NCBI RefSeq assembly: GCF_902491705.1
Contig: NZ_CABUIW010000002.1
Location: 44,329 to 108,328 of the forward strand
Length of the DNA stretch: 64,000 nt
Source: an uncultured Lactobacillus sp.
GTDB lineage: Bacteria > Bacillota > Bacilli > Lactobacillales > Lactobacillaceae
Direction of reading: 5' to 3'
How positions within the stretch are numbered: position 1 is the first letter of the stretch; every line of letters starts with the position of its first letter. A program made the translations under genes and the position numbers. The notes beneath the pieces are model-generated. The model was not told the DNA's origin. It was given only the letters and a program-made list of their open reading frames with translations, and made no database searches. Shown piece after piece: positions 23,354-31,620 of this stretch.

Positions 23354-24661
23354 TTATTCCATCTTTTTAAAGCCACGGATGGTTTTATTATTTACTGAGT
23401 CCCATCCGGGAGCGCCAACTTCAAAACCAGCATGAGACATAACATAGCGCATTGTTTTAACTTCTTTACCTTTAATTTCTCTGCCTAAACTAACCATTAA
23501 AGCTCTACGCATTTCTTGATTAGAGATGAATTTTTTATCTTTAAATTGTCCATCAAGTAGAACTTTGATTTCATCTTCAACTTCTGAAGTAGCAAGGAAT
23601 TGTTGACGATTATGAGATAAAATTGCTTCTTGTTTTGGAGAAAGTTTAAATGGATCTTTAGTATGTTTCCATAAATAAACTGCTTCTCCCCAAACTTGAT
23701 CAATTTCATCTTGTTTTAGCCCCTCAACAGGATGAACTTCTTGACGCTTGCTATCACATCTAATAGATAGAAACCTTCTATCCCCAGATTTATCTTTTAA
23801 GTGCTGCACTTCATTAGTAGTTCTTGCCATAACAAAGCCTTTGTTAAAAGTAAGAATGTATTTTCCATATGAAGGGCGGTATCTAAACACCTGCTCTGTA
23901 ATAAATTTTTTAACTTCTTCAAAACTAGAACGGTTTGAAGCTGTCATTTCATCATCATTAACAATCAAAGCATTTTTAAGTTCTGCTTTATCATCCTTAT
24001 CAGTAAATGAATTAAATTGATCAGTATAAAAGCCTTTAGGAGCAATTTCTCTTAAAAAAGTAGTTTTACCAATACCTTGGCCACCAACAAGATCAAGAAC
24101 ATAATCAAATTTTGTTAATGGATTATAGCCTTTGGCTACAGCACCCATGAACCATAATCTTACTGTTAATTTAGTTGCTTCAGATTCATCAGCACCAAGA
24201 TATTTTTGCAAGAAATGATCCAATCTAGGTTTTTTATCCCATTTGGATAAGCATTTCTCAAAATAATCAATTACTGGATTATAAGAATTCGCTCTAGCAA
24301 TTGAATCAATTACCTGACTAACTAAGTTAGGCTTAAAATTAATACCATATTCAGGATTTACTGAAATATATAGAACAATGTCATTAACAACACCATCATT
24401 AATTTGACCTTTTGGAAGTTCAATTTTTGGAATGCCTTGTTTAGTCAAATCCAAAGTAACTGTTTTAACTACATCAATTTCATTAGTAAATCTGTTATAT
24501 CTAAGCACTCCTTTAAGATTCTTATCGTGTTGTAAAATCAAAGCTACATTTTTAGCACTTGTAGTTCTGATGGCATCTTTATCGGTTCGTTCAAAATCCA
24601 ATTTAGGTTTTTGATTATTATTATTGATTTGTTGAACCTTTGTTTGATCAAGAGCTTTCAA
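23354..24661 (-). CDS. VirE-family replicative helicase/primase-associated ATPase
   Basis: A 435-aa protein with the virulence-associated-E domain. Walker A GGQGIGKTTF (~192-201), Walker-B-like ALIVNDDEMT (~231-240) and arginine-finger region GDRRFLSIRC (~291-300) are visible. VirE-type proteins act as SF3-like replicative helicases with a Prim-Pol partner, here encoded immediately upstream with a 14-bp overlap. Hexameric helicase action at the nearby origin is expected. Confidence 0.87.
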   Translation of the reverse strand: MKALDQTKVQQINNNNQKPKLDFERTDKDAIRTTSAKNVALILQHDKNLKGVLRYNRFTNEIDVVKTVTLDLTKQGIPKIELPKGQINDGVVNDIVLYISVNPEYGINFKPNLVSQVIDSIARANSYNPVIDYFEKCLSKWDKKPRLDHFLQKYLGADESEATKLTVRLWFMGAVAKGYNPLTKFDYVLDLVGGQGIGKTTFLREIAPKGFYTDQFNSFTDKDDKAELKNALIVNDDEMTASNRSSFEEVKKFITEQVFRYRPSYGKYILTFNKGFVMARTTNEVQHLKDKSGDRRFLSIRCDSKRQEVHPVEGLKQDEIDQVWGEAVYLWKHTKDPFKLSPKQEAILSHNRQQFLATSEVEDEIKVLLDGQFKDKKFISNQEMRRALMVSLGREIKGKEVKTMRYVMSHAGFEVGAPGWDSVNNKTIRGFKKME

Positions 24662-25457
24662 TTATATGTCTTCGCCTCATTTCCTTATCAAGCATACTTT
24701 CACAAGTTTTATAAACTTCATCATCATTTAACTTGCCTTCTGTATGCTCGTTAGCAATTATTGCAAGTTGATAAGCCTTGTTGGGGTCAATGCCCCGGTA
24801 TAACAAACCTCCCATGAAACTGGCCAGTGCGTTATTTCTGCCACCAGTTTTACCTAGCCCATCAACAATCTTTTCGAATAATTGAGCGGTAGCAGATTTT
24901 TCACCTGAAGTGTAAGCACCGCTTAGATCATCATCAACCGGCTTAAATCCCTTCTGTTTTTCAAGAATTAGATCAATTAATCCTTGTGGCGGTTCTCTCA
25001 TAGGTTCACGGTTTAGCCATTTATAGGATTTATCTCCTAGCATTGAAGGAGCTACTACAACATAGTTATTTTCATGAGCCTTAAGATCAACTGAAGGCAA
25101 GAATCCAATGTTTTGTTGAATCTTTAAATCTTTAGGCTTAGTAAAGAAGAAATGAAAGCCATTATGTGCTGTTCTCTCAGTGAGCGTATTCTTAAACCAT
25201 TCATCATGATTAAGCACCTTGATAGACTTCATGCCATCCTTTTCACCGTGGCGGTCAACATCAATTACAAAGAATTTATCAGTTTTTAATGCAATATTTG
25301 CAGTTGGATATTTTTGCCAGATCTGCTTAATTTCATCGCCCTCAAGGGGCGGTTTATTTGCAAACTTGATCAGTGGGCGCTTATTACTTCCAATTGGTAT
25401 TACGCTAAAACCATGTTCTGCATATGACAGAGCATAATTAACTAAGTTAGGATGCAT
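24648..25457 (-). CDS. Bifunctional DNA primase/polymerase (Prim-Pol), N-terminal type
   Basis: A 269-aa protein with the Prim-Pol fold: HGFSVIPIGSNKRPLIKF (~15-32), the metal-binding D-x-D in FFVIDVDRHG (~62-71), a histidine region ERTAHNGFHFFF (~94-105) and VDLKAHENNYVVVAPSM (~124-140). A C-terminal helical tail (LYRGIDPNKAYQLAIIANEH) matches primase C-terminal domains. It should synthesise primers for phage replication with the VirE helicase. Confidence 0.88.
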   Translation of the reverse strand: MHPNLVNYALSYAEHGFSVIPIGSNKRPLIKFANKPPLEGDEIKQIWQKYPTANIALKTDKFFVIDVDRHGEKDGMKSIKVLNHDEWFKNTLTERTAHNGFHFFFTKPKDLKIQQNIGFLPSVDLKAHENNYVVVAPSMLGDKSYKWLNREPMREPPQGLIDLILEKQKGFKPVDDDLSGAYTSGEKSATAQLFEKIVDGLGKTGGRNNALASFMGGLLYRGIDPNKAYQLAIIANEHTEGKLNDDEVYKTCESMLDKEMRRRHIIESS

Positions 25458-25475
25458 ATTAGAAATCCTCTTCTC

Positions 25476-26063
25476 TTACTTATCAAATGGCAACATATCA
25501 TCAGTAATTTCAATATCACTGCCCGTATTACCTGCAAACGGGTCTTGTTTATCATCTACTTCGATCTTTTGAGGTTGTTCTGCTCTACTAAATTCATAGT
25601 TTCTATAAGGATGATCAGGATCCTTTTTGTTTGGTGTTTCTTTAATAGTCATCATTAAGACTTTACCCTTTGCAGGTGTTAAAGTGTCTTTCAAGTCTTC
25701 GTAAGCATCGGTTTCAGAATCATGGTTGAAGTCACTATCGGGAATAGGAGTACCAACCATTTCACCAATTACTTGCAGTATTGAAATTGATCTAGCAATA
25801 ACAAATTGTGGCGTTGCCTTACCGGTTGAAGTTACTTGTGCAAGTGTTGGAAATACTGATTCAGTTTTGCCTTCATATTTACCTTCAATAACCATAAAAC
25901 TTAACATCAAGAAATCACGATCATTAGTGGCATTGTGAGTTACACCATCAAGGCTAACTTTATAAGTGCCTGCTGGAATATTTTCAAAAGCGTTGTATTC
26001 CTTACCCTTTTTAGGATCAAAACCAGACTTCTTAACTTCATTTAATGCATCTAATAAACTCAT
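25476..26063 (-). CDS. DUF669 protein, probable single-strand DNA-binding partner
   Basis: A 195-aa protein with the DUF669 pattern: AFENIPAGTYKVSLDGVTHN (~25-44), DFLMLSFMVIEGKYEGK and an acidic C-terminus (DDKQDPFAGN, DIEITDDMLPFDK). DUF669 genes lie next to Sak4-like ATPases in siphovirus and myovirus replication modules, and the acidic tail resembles SSB tails. Start overlaps the ATPase stop by one base. Confidence 0.82.
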   Translation of the reverse strand: MSLLDALNEVKKSGFDPKKGKEYNAFENIPAGTYKVSLDGVTHNATNDRDFLMLSFMVIEGKYEGKTESVFPTLAQVTSTGKATPQFVIARSISILQVIGEMVGTPIPDSDFNHDSETDAYEDLKDTLTPAKGKVLMMTIKETPNKKDPDHPYRNYEFSRAEQPQKIEVDDKQDPFAGNTGSDIEITDDMLPFDK

Positions 26064-26827
26064 TATTTATTCTCCTTGTTCTTTGCTTGTAATTTTTCTA
26101 AATCTTCTCTTTTAAACATTCCTCTACAACTTTCAAGTAGCTGCAGGATTCTATGATTAGTAATATTGGCTGGATCATACATAGTTCTTAATGCCTTAAC
26201 TTCACGGAAATATGAGGCATTTTGACCGTCACCAATCTTCTTTGTTCTAATGACCACATCACAGTTTCCATTTACAATGTTGTAATATTTAGTTTTAAGT
26301 GATGGCTCATAAGTAGTAACCCCGGTATTTTCGTCAGTAATTGCCAGTTCACGACTGATATAAATCACATTGAGTGGCAATGCTTTTAAATCCATGACAA
26401 ATTGTTGAAGTGCTGTATTAAACATTGCATAGCCCTTGCCGTATGGAATGTCAGATAATGCCTGAACACCAGCATCAATACAGATTGCTTGTTCGATTTG
26501 AATACATACGTCATCAATCACATCAATAACTATTGTTTTAAATCGTTGATTTTCAGGGCGTTTTGGATTCTCAACTTGTAAAGCAATTACAATATCATCT
26601 AGTTGCTTAATAACTGATTGTTTTAATCCACCATTTTCATTTCTTATATTTCTTAATTGAATTGATGGTGCAGTACCTTGTTTTGAATTTCCATCAGTGT
26701 TAAGAATTAGTGGATTAGGAAAAAAACTTGAAAAGTAACTCTTCCCTGTCATAGGGCTCCCCCAGATAAAGAAATTCTTAGGCTCAGATTTTGGACTTAG
26801 TTTTTCTACTTTAGGTAATTGAAACAT
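26063..26827 (-). CDS. Sak4-like/AAA_24 recombination ATPase
   Basis: A 254-aa RecA-like P-loop protein: Walker A IWGSPMTGKSYF (~22-33), Walker B KTIVIDVIDDV (~101-111). This family (AAA_24; Sak4-like single-strand annealing helpers) is encoded next to DUF669 and SF2 helicase genes in many Lactobacillales phages. It likely loads on single-stranded DNA during replication or recombination. Confidence 0.85.
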   Translation of the reverse strand: MFQLPKVEKLSPKSEPKNFFIWGSPMTGKSYFSSFFPNPLILNTDGNSKQGTAPSIQLRNIRNENGGLKQSVIKQLDDIVIALQVENPKRPENQRFKTIVIDVIDDVCIQIEQAICIDAGVQALSDIPYGKGYAMFNTALQQFVMDLKALPLNVIYISRELAITDENTGVTTYEPSLKTKYYNIVNGNCDVVIRTKKIGDGQNASYFREVKALRTMYDPANITNHRILQLLESCRGMFKREDLEKLQAKNKENK

Positions 26828-26938
26828 TTAAATAACCTCACTTTCATATTGCCATTTAAATAAGAATTTATTAAAGTCTGTTACAAATTTTCTTTGTGTT
26901 AAATTTTTCTTTTCTCTTAATTGTCTAATTCGATTCAT
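26828..26938 (-). CDS. Small HTH-start-like protein, 36 aa
   Basis: From Met at 26938: MNRIRQLREKKNLTQRKFVT, DFNKFLFKWQYESEVI. The opening resembles the first helices of an XRE helix-turn-helix domain, but the recognition helix does not follow, so it could be a remnant. It lies in the 118-bp gap between the helicase stop and the ATPase gene start. A longer in-frame version begins at 27013 inside the helicase gene. The ribosome site is weak (AAAAGG directly before ATG). Confidence 0.4.
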   Translation of the reverse strand: MNRIRQLREKKNLTQRKFVTDFNKFLFKWQYESEVI

Positions 26939-26945
26939 CCTTTTA

Positions 26946-28328
26946 TTAGATAATTCCCTTTCTCTTCGCAATGTAATAACACCATCCTTTTTTATAACCG
27001 TGCAATTTTGCATAAGCTTGTAACTCTTTCATCGAATGAAGTTCATCAACTGATTTATTAGCTACTTTTTTCAACAAATCATTCTTGACAATTTCACGAA
27101 TTGCATTTTGCCGTTCTTTAGTTGCTTCGACTAAATCAACATCACTTACTGGCTTAGCTTCATGAACTTTGATTGGCTTGCCACATATTGGACACTTACC
27201 GTCTTTAACTTCACTGGCTCTCACTACTGCAAAACAGTAATCACAAGTGACAATAGCCAAACCAGGATCAGTTAATAAAGCTTTGCTTTTCTGCTTGCCT
27301 GATTTAACAGCTTTCTTCCAGTCGCGGTCCTCATCTGGGTAACCAAACTTTTTAAAATTGTTAGCGTGGTCAATGATAATAGCTGTTTTGCCTTCACGTG
27401 GATTTAAGCACCTCATGGAGAACTGTAAGTAAAGTGCAAGCGACATTGTAGGTCGTGCCATAATTACGCAATCAACATTTGGCAAATCAACGCCTTCAGT
27501 AAACAAGTTCACGTTAACAAGTATTTTAATTTCTTGTTCTCGGAATTTTCGCACCGCTAGATCACGTTTTTCTTTTGGCGTAGTACCATCTACCTCAACC
27601 GCCGAAATCCCCTCAGAATTGAATTTTTTAGCTATTTTTATAGCTGAATCAATTGAGTAAGTATAAACAACTGCTTGCATCCCTGGCGCAATTCTTTTGT
27701 ACTGCTTAACGATATGACCAAAAATTTTAGTATTCATCGCTTGCTGCATTGAGTCGTTGGTAAAATCACCCGTTGAGCCGCGTTTAAGCAATTTACTATC
27801 GAAGTCACCTGGTGGTTGAAAGTACTTAAATGGTGCTAGAAATCCTTTTTCAGTTAATTCATGGATCGATTGACCAACAATAATATCATCAGCAATCTGA
27901 TCAAGTTGCATTCGTCCTGTTCGATGTGGCGTAGCTGTGAAAAGTAAAACTATAGCTTTAGGAAATTTATTTAAGATTTTTTGATAGCTTTTAGCTAAAG
28001 CTCTATGAGCTTCATCAACCAAAATCACATCAGGAACCGGTAATTTATCAACTCTTCTAGTTAGCGTTTGAACCATTCCGGCAGTTAATAAATTAGGATT
28101 TACGCCCTGCTCATTAAAAGTTTTAACAGCTTGGTCAAGAACTTCTTTACGATGAATCAAGAACATTACACGGTTATTATTTTCAGTTGTTCTTCTGGCA
28201 ATTTCTGCCATTACAACAGTCTTACCAGTACGAGGGGGAGATTGAACAATAATTACTCTATGATGATTTTTCATTGAGCTAACAATTTTGCGAATCAAAT
28301 TCTTTTGGTAAGTTCTTAGTTCATACAT
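26946..28328 (-). CDS. SF2 DEAH-box helicase with C-terminal zinc ribbon
   Basis: A 460-aa superfamily 2 helicase: Walker A SPPRTGKT (~30-37), DEAH box VILVDEAHRALA (~99-110), motif III FTATPHR, and helicase_C motifs NLFTEGVDLPNVD (~276-288) and LQFSMRCLNPREG (~301-313). After the core comes CDYCFAVV...CPICGKP (~361-384), a four-cysteine zinc ribbon. This is the ResIII/DEAD type often found in lactobacillal phage replication blocks. Confidence 0.9.
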   Translation of the reverse strand: MYELRTYQKNLIRKIVSSMKNHHRVIIVQSPPRTGKTVVMAEIARRTTENNNRVMFLIHRKEVLDQAVKTFNEQGVNPNLLTAGMVQTLTRRVDKLPVPDVILVDEAHRALAKSYQKILNKFPKAIVLLFTATPHRTGRMQLDQIADDIIVGQSIHELTEKGFLAPFKYFQPPGDFDSKLLKRGSTGDFTNDSMQQAMNTKIFGHIVKQYKRIAPGMQAVVYTYSIDSAIKIAKKFNSEGISAVEVDGTTPKEKRDLAVRKFREQEIKILVNVNLFTEGVDLPNVDCVIMARPTMSLALYLQFSMRCLNPREGKTAIIIDHANNFKKFGYPDEDRDWKKAVKSGKQKSKALLTDPGLAIVTCDYCFAVVRASEVKDGKCPICGKPIKVHEAKPVSDVDLVEATKERQNAIREIVKNDLLKKVANKSVDELHSMKELQAYAKLHGYKKGWCYYIAKRKGII

Positions 28329-28560
28329 CTCTCTCGACCACCTCCTTCCATAGCTTAGCCACCATTTTAAAACTAGGGTAATTTTCTCTTTTAACTGCTC
28401 TCTTACCTAAATAACGAAGCTGTGCTTCAAAACTTTCATGGTGTCTATAAGCTAATCTATAGGTGATTCTTTTAGCTAAATGCTTATTATCGGCTTTAGC
28501 TGCACGATCAAACAATTTAGCTAAATCCTTATTTGAAAATCCTTTAAGCTTTACTTTCAT
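28321..28560 (-). CDS. Small phage protein of replication block, 79 aa
   Basis: Basic, all-helical (KLKGFSNKDLAKLFDRAAKA, KRITYRLAYRHHESFEAQLR). It overlaps the helicase start by 8 bp and the upstream gene stop by 4 bp (ATGA), so it is translated within a coupled chain. No family recognised; conserved placement suggests a helicase accessory factor. Confidence 0.65.
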   Translation of the reverse strand: MKVKLKGFSNKDLAKLFDRAAKADNKHLAKRITYRLAYRHHESFEAQLRYLGKRAVKRENYPSFKMVAKLWKEVVERDV

Positions 28561-28703
28561 AAAACACTCTCAATCTGCTTTAAATCTAAACGTATTGCTT
28601 CAAGATAATTCTTAATAATTACTGGATTACCTGATTTAGCTAATTCTTTTAATCCAAAAATCGCATCATTGACTGAATCTTCAATCATTTCTGCTTTAAT
28701 CAT
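28557..28703 (-). CDS. Small phage protein, 48 aa
   Basis: MIKAEMIEDSVNDAIFGLKE then LAKSGNPVIIKNYLEAIRLD and a short end LKQIESVL. It has an AAAGGTG ribosome site and ATGA overlaps with both neighbours (28700-28703 and 28557-28560), strong evidence of real translation. It is helical and acidic; function unknown. Confidence 0.65.
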   Translation of the reverse strand: MIKAEMIEDSVNDAIFGLKELAKSGNPVIIKNYLEAIRLDLKQIESVL

Positions 28704-29191
28704 TCGATGATCACCTTTCTTTTTCTTTCAAGATATGCACCCGGTATATCTTTACCTGCTTGTAAATCTGCTTTGATCTTCTTTTTATTAGCGTGTGGTT
28801 TAGGCTCTGGGTATGTTACGTAATCGATTGGAATTTTCATTACATTAGGTACCACTACGCTTTGAGGAGGATTCGATAATTTAAAATTGAAGTTATCGGT
28901 ATGAATTGATTTATTGCCACTACTTTCAATTGCCAACTTTAAAAAGCCTTTTAAGTTATTACTTTGAGTTGTATAGTGCTTTTTTAATTTAGTTAGTTGT
29001 TCAATTTTTTTATCTAACCAATCAAGTTTCGATTCATCTTCATTGATCCAATTAGCAACAGAATCAAGCTTTTCATTTCTTGCATCTTCAAGACTTTCTA
29101 AAGTATCTGCTAAAGCTTCTGGTTCAATCTCCCCTGCTTCAGCCTTTTCTTTAATTCGTTCTACAGCGGTGTTTATTTCAAATACATTCAT
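28700..29191 (-). CDS. Siphovirus Gp157-like protein
   Basis: A 163-aa protein with a long N-terminal coiled coil (AVERIKEKAEAGEIEPEALA, LEDARNEKLDSVANWI) and a short beta C-terminus (FKLSNPPQSVVVPNV, IPGAYLERKRKVIIE). This matches the Gp157 family (named from Streptococcus phage Sfi), a conserved early gene near phage recombination functions and linked to phage resistance effects in S. thermophilus (established family knowledge). Confidence 0.85.
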   Translation of the reverse strand: MNVFEINTAVERIKEKAEAGEIEPEALADTLESLEDARNEKLDSVANWINEDESKLDWLDKKIEQLTKLKKHYTTQSNNLKGFLKLAIESSGNKSIHTDNFNFKLSNPPQSVVVPNVMKIPIDYVTYPEPKPHANKKKIKADLQAGKDIPGAYLERKRKVIIE

Positions 29192-29211
29192 TATGAATTC
29201 CTTTCTGAAAG

Positions 29212-29310
29212 TTAATCTTTGGCGCGGTTAACTTTCTTTTTATCTTGACCACTACTTATGGCATCAGTAGTAGCCCATAATTTCATTTTGGTTTCTTCAC
29301 TAAGTTCCAT
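29212..29310 (-). CDS. Small early phage protein, 32 aa
   Basis: MELSEETKMKLWATTDAISS then GQDKKKVNRAKD. A strong GGAGGAAAAC ribosome site precedes the ATG, which is the main evidence. Helical, with a basic end. Function unknown. Confidence 0.5.
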   Translation of the reverse strand: MELSEETKMKLWATTDAISSGQDKKKVNRAKD

Positions 29311-29319
29311 GTTTTCCTC

Positions 29320-29442
29320 CTAAAAGATCTGAAATACTAAATCCCAGAAGCTATAACTTAATAAACTGAATGTTGCGATCATCACACTAAGTAGAATTCC
29401 GCCAAAGACAGTTTCCCAATCTGGCAACTTTTTATTTAGCAT
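29320..29442 (-). CDS. Small single-pass membrane protein, 40 aa
   Basis: MLNKKLPDWETVFGGILLSV followed by MIATFSLLSYSFWDLVFQIF. About 25 consecutive hydrophobic residues form one membrane segment. The ATG overlaps the end of the DUF771 gene; AAAGGATATTG provides the ribosome site. Function unknown; small membrane proteins in early phage blocks may act on the host envelope. Confidence 0.55.
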   Translation of the reverse strand: MLNKKLPDWETVFGGILLSVMIATFSLLSYSFWDLVFQIF

Positions 29443-29731
29443 TCCAATCAATATCCTTTCTATGTTCATTCATCCAAATAGCAGCTGGATATTCAAAGAT
29501 AGTAATTTTGCCTCCACTTCCTGGATGAATATTGCTACACCAATCAGGCTCAAATGGATAAAGAATATTTGCTTTAACCCACGCAATACCGTGTGGTTTG
29601 GCGTATTTTTTAGCGAATTCTTTAATTCCAATTGTTCTTCCTATTAATGAATTTTCTGGAACATAACCACGTTCCTTCATAATTTGATCAACGGCGCTGG
29701 TTAATTCATCATTATTTATTGTTAATTGCAT
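29432..29731 (-). CDS. DUF771 phage protein
   Basis: A 99-aa protein; I chose ATG 29731 (MQLTINNDELTSAVDQIMKE) since AGAGGTG lies 6 bp upstream, over an in-frame GTG at 29740 that is part of that site. The DUF771 pattern is plain: RTIGIKEFAKKYAKPHGIAW (~32-51), PHPG-like CSNIHPGSGGKITIFEYPAA, and WMNEHRKDIDW. Common early protein in Lactobacillales phages; perhaps excisionase-like DNA binding. Confidence 0.82.
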   Translation of the reverse strand: MQLTINNDELTSAVDQIMKERGYVPENSLIGRTIGIKEFAKKYAKPHGIAWVKANILYPFEPDWCSNIHPGSGGKITIFEYPAAIWMNEHRKDIDWNAK

Positions 29732-29788
29732 TTTTCTCACCTCTATTTTTGATACACTTGAATCATCTCAACTAAGGAGGTGATTTAG

Positions 29789-29998
29789 ATGGATTTTTAT
29801 GAGTGGGTTAATTCATTAGAAATTATTAATTCCCCAGAAGGAGATCTAGTAGGAGATATTCAACGTGATACTAAATTTCCTAAAGGAATTAAATCTTTCG
29901 AGCAATTATCCAATTACTTACCTGATGATGGAGCTGTTCAAGAAGCTGCTAAAAATCTTTTTGAGAGCTATTTAGCAGAAAAACACCATCATAAGTAA
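29789..29998 (+). CDS. YozE SAM-like fold protein, on the opposite strand
   Basis: A 69-aa protein, the only plus-strand gene inside the leftward early block. The pattern FYEWV....SPEGDLVGDIQRDTKFP...KSFEQLSNYL matches the YozE_SAM_like family. A very strong ribosome site (AAGGAGGTGATTTAG) precedes it, and TTGATACACTTGAATCATC upstream offers weak promoter elements. Its 3' end overlaps the next minus-strand gene by 50 bp, tail to tail. YozE-like proteins bind nucleic acid in some models; the role here is unknown. Confidence 0.75.
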   Translation: MDFYEWVNSLEIINSPEGDLVGDIQRDTKFPKGIKSFEQLSNYLPDDGAVQEAAKNLFESYLAEKHHHK

Positions 29999-30137
29999 CA
30001 GACTTGTCCCTATTTCTGTATTTGCGTTTTAATTCAAACCTTTTGTATAGTCCTACTGGAATTTGAGTTAAAACCTTTCTATCAATCAGTTCTTGAAGTA
30101 AATCTTCAGAACTGATTTTTTTAATGCTTTCAGTCAT
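29949..30137 (-). CDS. Small phage protein, 62 aa
   Basis: From ATG 30137 (MTESIKKISSEDLLQELIDR; GGAGGATAGCC ribosome site 6 bp before): the rest is VLTQIPVGLYKRFELKRKYR and a basic tail. It overlaps the DUF-less upstream gene by 8 bp and the plus-strand YozE-like gene tail to tail. Function unknown. Confidence 0.55.
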   Translation of the reverse strand: MTESIKKISSEDLLQELIDRKVLTQIPVGLYKRFELKRKYRNRDKSVTYDGVFLLNSSQKDF

Positions 30138-30354
30138 GGCTATCCTCCAAATAAACTTCACTCATCCCTAGAAGATCACACACATTTGCTAGAAGCTCAT
30201 AATTAGAATCTTGTAAATCTCTAATTGTAAATTCTCTTTTATCTGTTTTAATTCCGTTATCTACGATGGTAGATACTCTGCCAAAAGTAGTACCCGGTTC
30301 ATTTAATCGAACGAGCTGCTTTAATGCATCTCTAACATTTTCGTATTCAACCAT
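30130..30354 (-). CDS. Small phage protein, 74 aa
   Basis: MVEYENVRDALKQLVRLNEP, then GTTFGRVSTIVDNGIKTDKR and DLQDSNYELLANVCDLLGMS. Acidic, helical, in the early block right behind the antirepressor gene (2 bp gap). Its spaced hydrophobics suggest an XRE-like half but I cannot assign a family. Confidence 0.6.
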   Translation of the reverse strand: MVEYENVRDALKQLVRLNEPGTTFGRVSTIVDNGIKTDKREFTIRDLQDSNYELLANVCDLLGMSEVYLEDSHD

Positions 30355-30356
30355 AT

Positions 30357-31154
30357 TTATTTTTTAACCTCTTTCTTAATTGCTTTGTACCCAGCTTCTG
30401 TGTAGAGCCATTGAGGAACTTCTTTATCTGAATAACGTGACTTGCTATTAGTCCACCGACCGTATTTATTTTGCCCAGGTTGTTCAGCTTTCAAGCCTAA
30501 TTTATTGGCGGTTTTGCCTACCATCACTGCAGTAGTTCCAAGCTTTTTAGCAATGTCGCCGGCTGAATATTCTTTTTCCTTCATTACTGGAATGGTCATT
30601 TCACCAGTCAAAGTTTCAGCAGCTTTGGCTAATAGAGTTTGTTTAGAACTGTTTGAATCAGTAACCATAGCGATTTTATATAACATGTTTGCTCTACGAG
30701 TTGCTGAATTGTCTTTCATGATTTTTAGACGCTCTTGAGCAACAAGAGAAGGTTGGTTTTCTTTGATTGCTACTCGCATATTGAAATAGTTATCAACTAA
30801 TTCATCGTAGATATCCCAAGCTTTGTCATCGTCTAAGATTTTTAAGAGCTTTGCATATCCACGCTCAGATAAAAGGTAAATGTTCTTTGCGTTACCCCAT
30901 TGAGCTTTAGTAAAGCCATATGCAGAAAACACATCGTTCCGAACGATCTGTTTTAAATCAAGCAAATCAATGCCGTCTCTAAACCTTTTAATATTGCGAT
31001 TAATTAACTCATTGATTTCTCTTACTGAACGTCCATGAATTACTGCAATATCTTTAGCAAGCATTGCTTTCTTACCTTTTCCAAATCCACCTTCAATTCC
31101 AGTGAAATGGATATTACCGATGGTTTCTTGACCGATAACTTTTAATGTTTCCAT
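30357..31154 (-). CDS. ORF6N-domain antirepressor
   Basis: A 265-aa protein. The N-terminal ~115 residues are the ORF6N/KilA-N-like domain (AVIHGRSVREINELINRNIK, ~39-58; then GIDLLDLKQIV and YLLSERGYAKLLKIL). The C-terminal part includes a winged-helix-type segment (SAGDIAKKLGTTAVMVGKTA, ~202-221) typical of KilAC/antirepressors, ending YTEAGYKAIKKEVKK. It follows the Cro-like gene and should counter CI during induction. Confidence 0.85.
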   Translation of the reverse strand: METLKVIGQETIGNIHFTGIEGGFGKGKKAMLAKDIAVIHGRSVREINELINRNIKRFRDGIDLLDLKQIVRNDVFSAYGFTKAQWGNAKNIYLLSERGYAKLLKILDDDKAWDIYDELVDNYFNMRVAIKENQPSLVAQERLKIMKDNSATRRANMLYKIAMVTDSNSSKQTLLAKAAETLTGEMTIPVMKEKEYSAGDIAKKLGTTAVMVGKTANKLGLKAEQPGQNKYGRWTNSKSRYSDKEVPQWLYTEAGYKAIKKEVKK

Positions 31155-31167
31155 TTACTTTTCCTTT

Positions 31168-31356
31168 CTAAATTTTGAAATCACGAATGACTTTTAAAAT
31201 GAACTGATTAGCTGCAGGATTACTTTTTCTTCCTGAAAGATAATCTGAAACTTCTTGTTTAGTCATTCCATACATCTTTGCGAGATCAGTAGATTTAATA
31301 TCATTTTTCTTTAGATATTCTTTTACTAACTCTCTTCCTGGCAATGTAGATGGCAT
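31168..31356 (-). CDS. Cro-like XRE regulator
   Basis: A 62-aa helix-turn-helix protein, KSTDLAKMYGMTKQEVSDYL (~21-40) being the HTH. It is the first gene of the leftward early operon and is divergent to the cI-like gene with operators between, the standard lytic-switch arrangement. Ribosome site AGAGGTGATTTT. Confidence 0.82.
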   Translation of the reverse strand: MPSTLPGRELVKEYLKKNDIKSTDLAKMYGMTKQEVSDYLSGRKSNPAANQFILKVIRDFKI

Positions 31357-31620
31357 AAAATCACCTCTTACTTATAAAATTTATACAGTAAGTAGAAAAG
31401 TAATAAAAAGTATTGCATTTTTAACCCGATAGGATAAAATGAGTGTATAAGAAATAAAGCATTAATCGAGTCCCCACTCTTTAAATATGCTGTTTTCTTT
31501 ATTACATTTTTTATTACTAATCAACTTACAGAAATTATATTAACCCTATTGGGTAAAATATGCAATAGATTTTATCCAATTTTGCTAATTAATTTTTGTG
31601 AAATTGGAGAAAATATTGAT
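31357..31620. promoter_or_regulatory. Genetic switch region with CI/Cro operators and divergent promoters
   Basis: Two operator-like sequences, 31421-31440 (TTAACCCGATAGGATAAAAT) and 31540-31559 (TTAACCCTATTGGGTAAAAT), share TTAACCC.AT.GG.TAAAAT; a third half-like site TTTATCCAAT is at 31571. Plus-strand TTGCAT-N16-TAAAAT (31413-31440) would drive cI and overlaps the first operator. On the minus strand TGTATAAA near 31386 is a likely cro -10. No long ORF fills this 260-bp region. Confidence 0.6.

Noticed and set aside
31549..31620. 24-residue N-terminal extension of the CI-like repressor
   Set aside because: It begins within an operator and lacks a ribosome site, whereas ATG 31621 has TTGGAGAA and starts the HTH domain.
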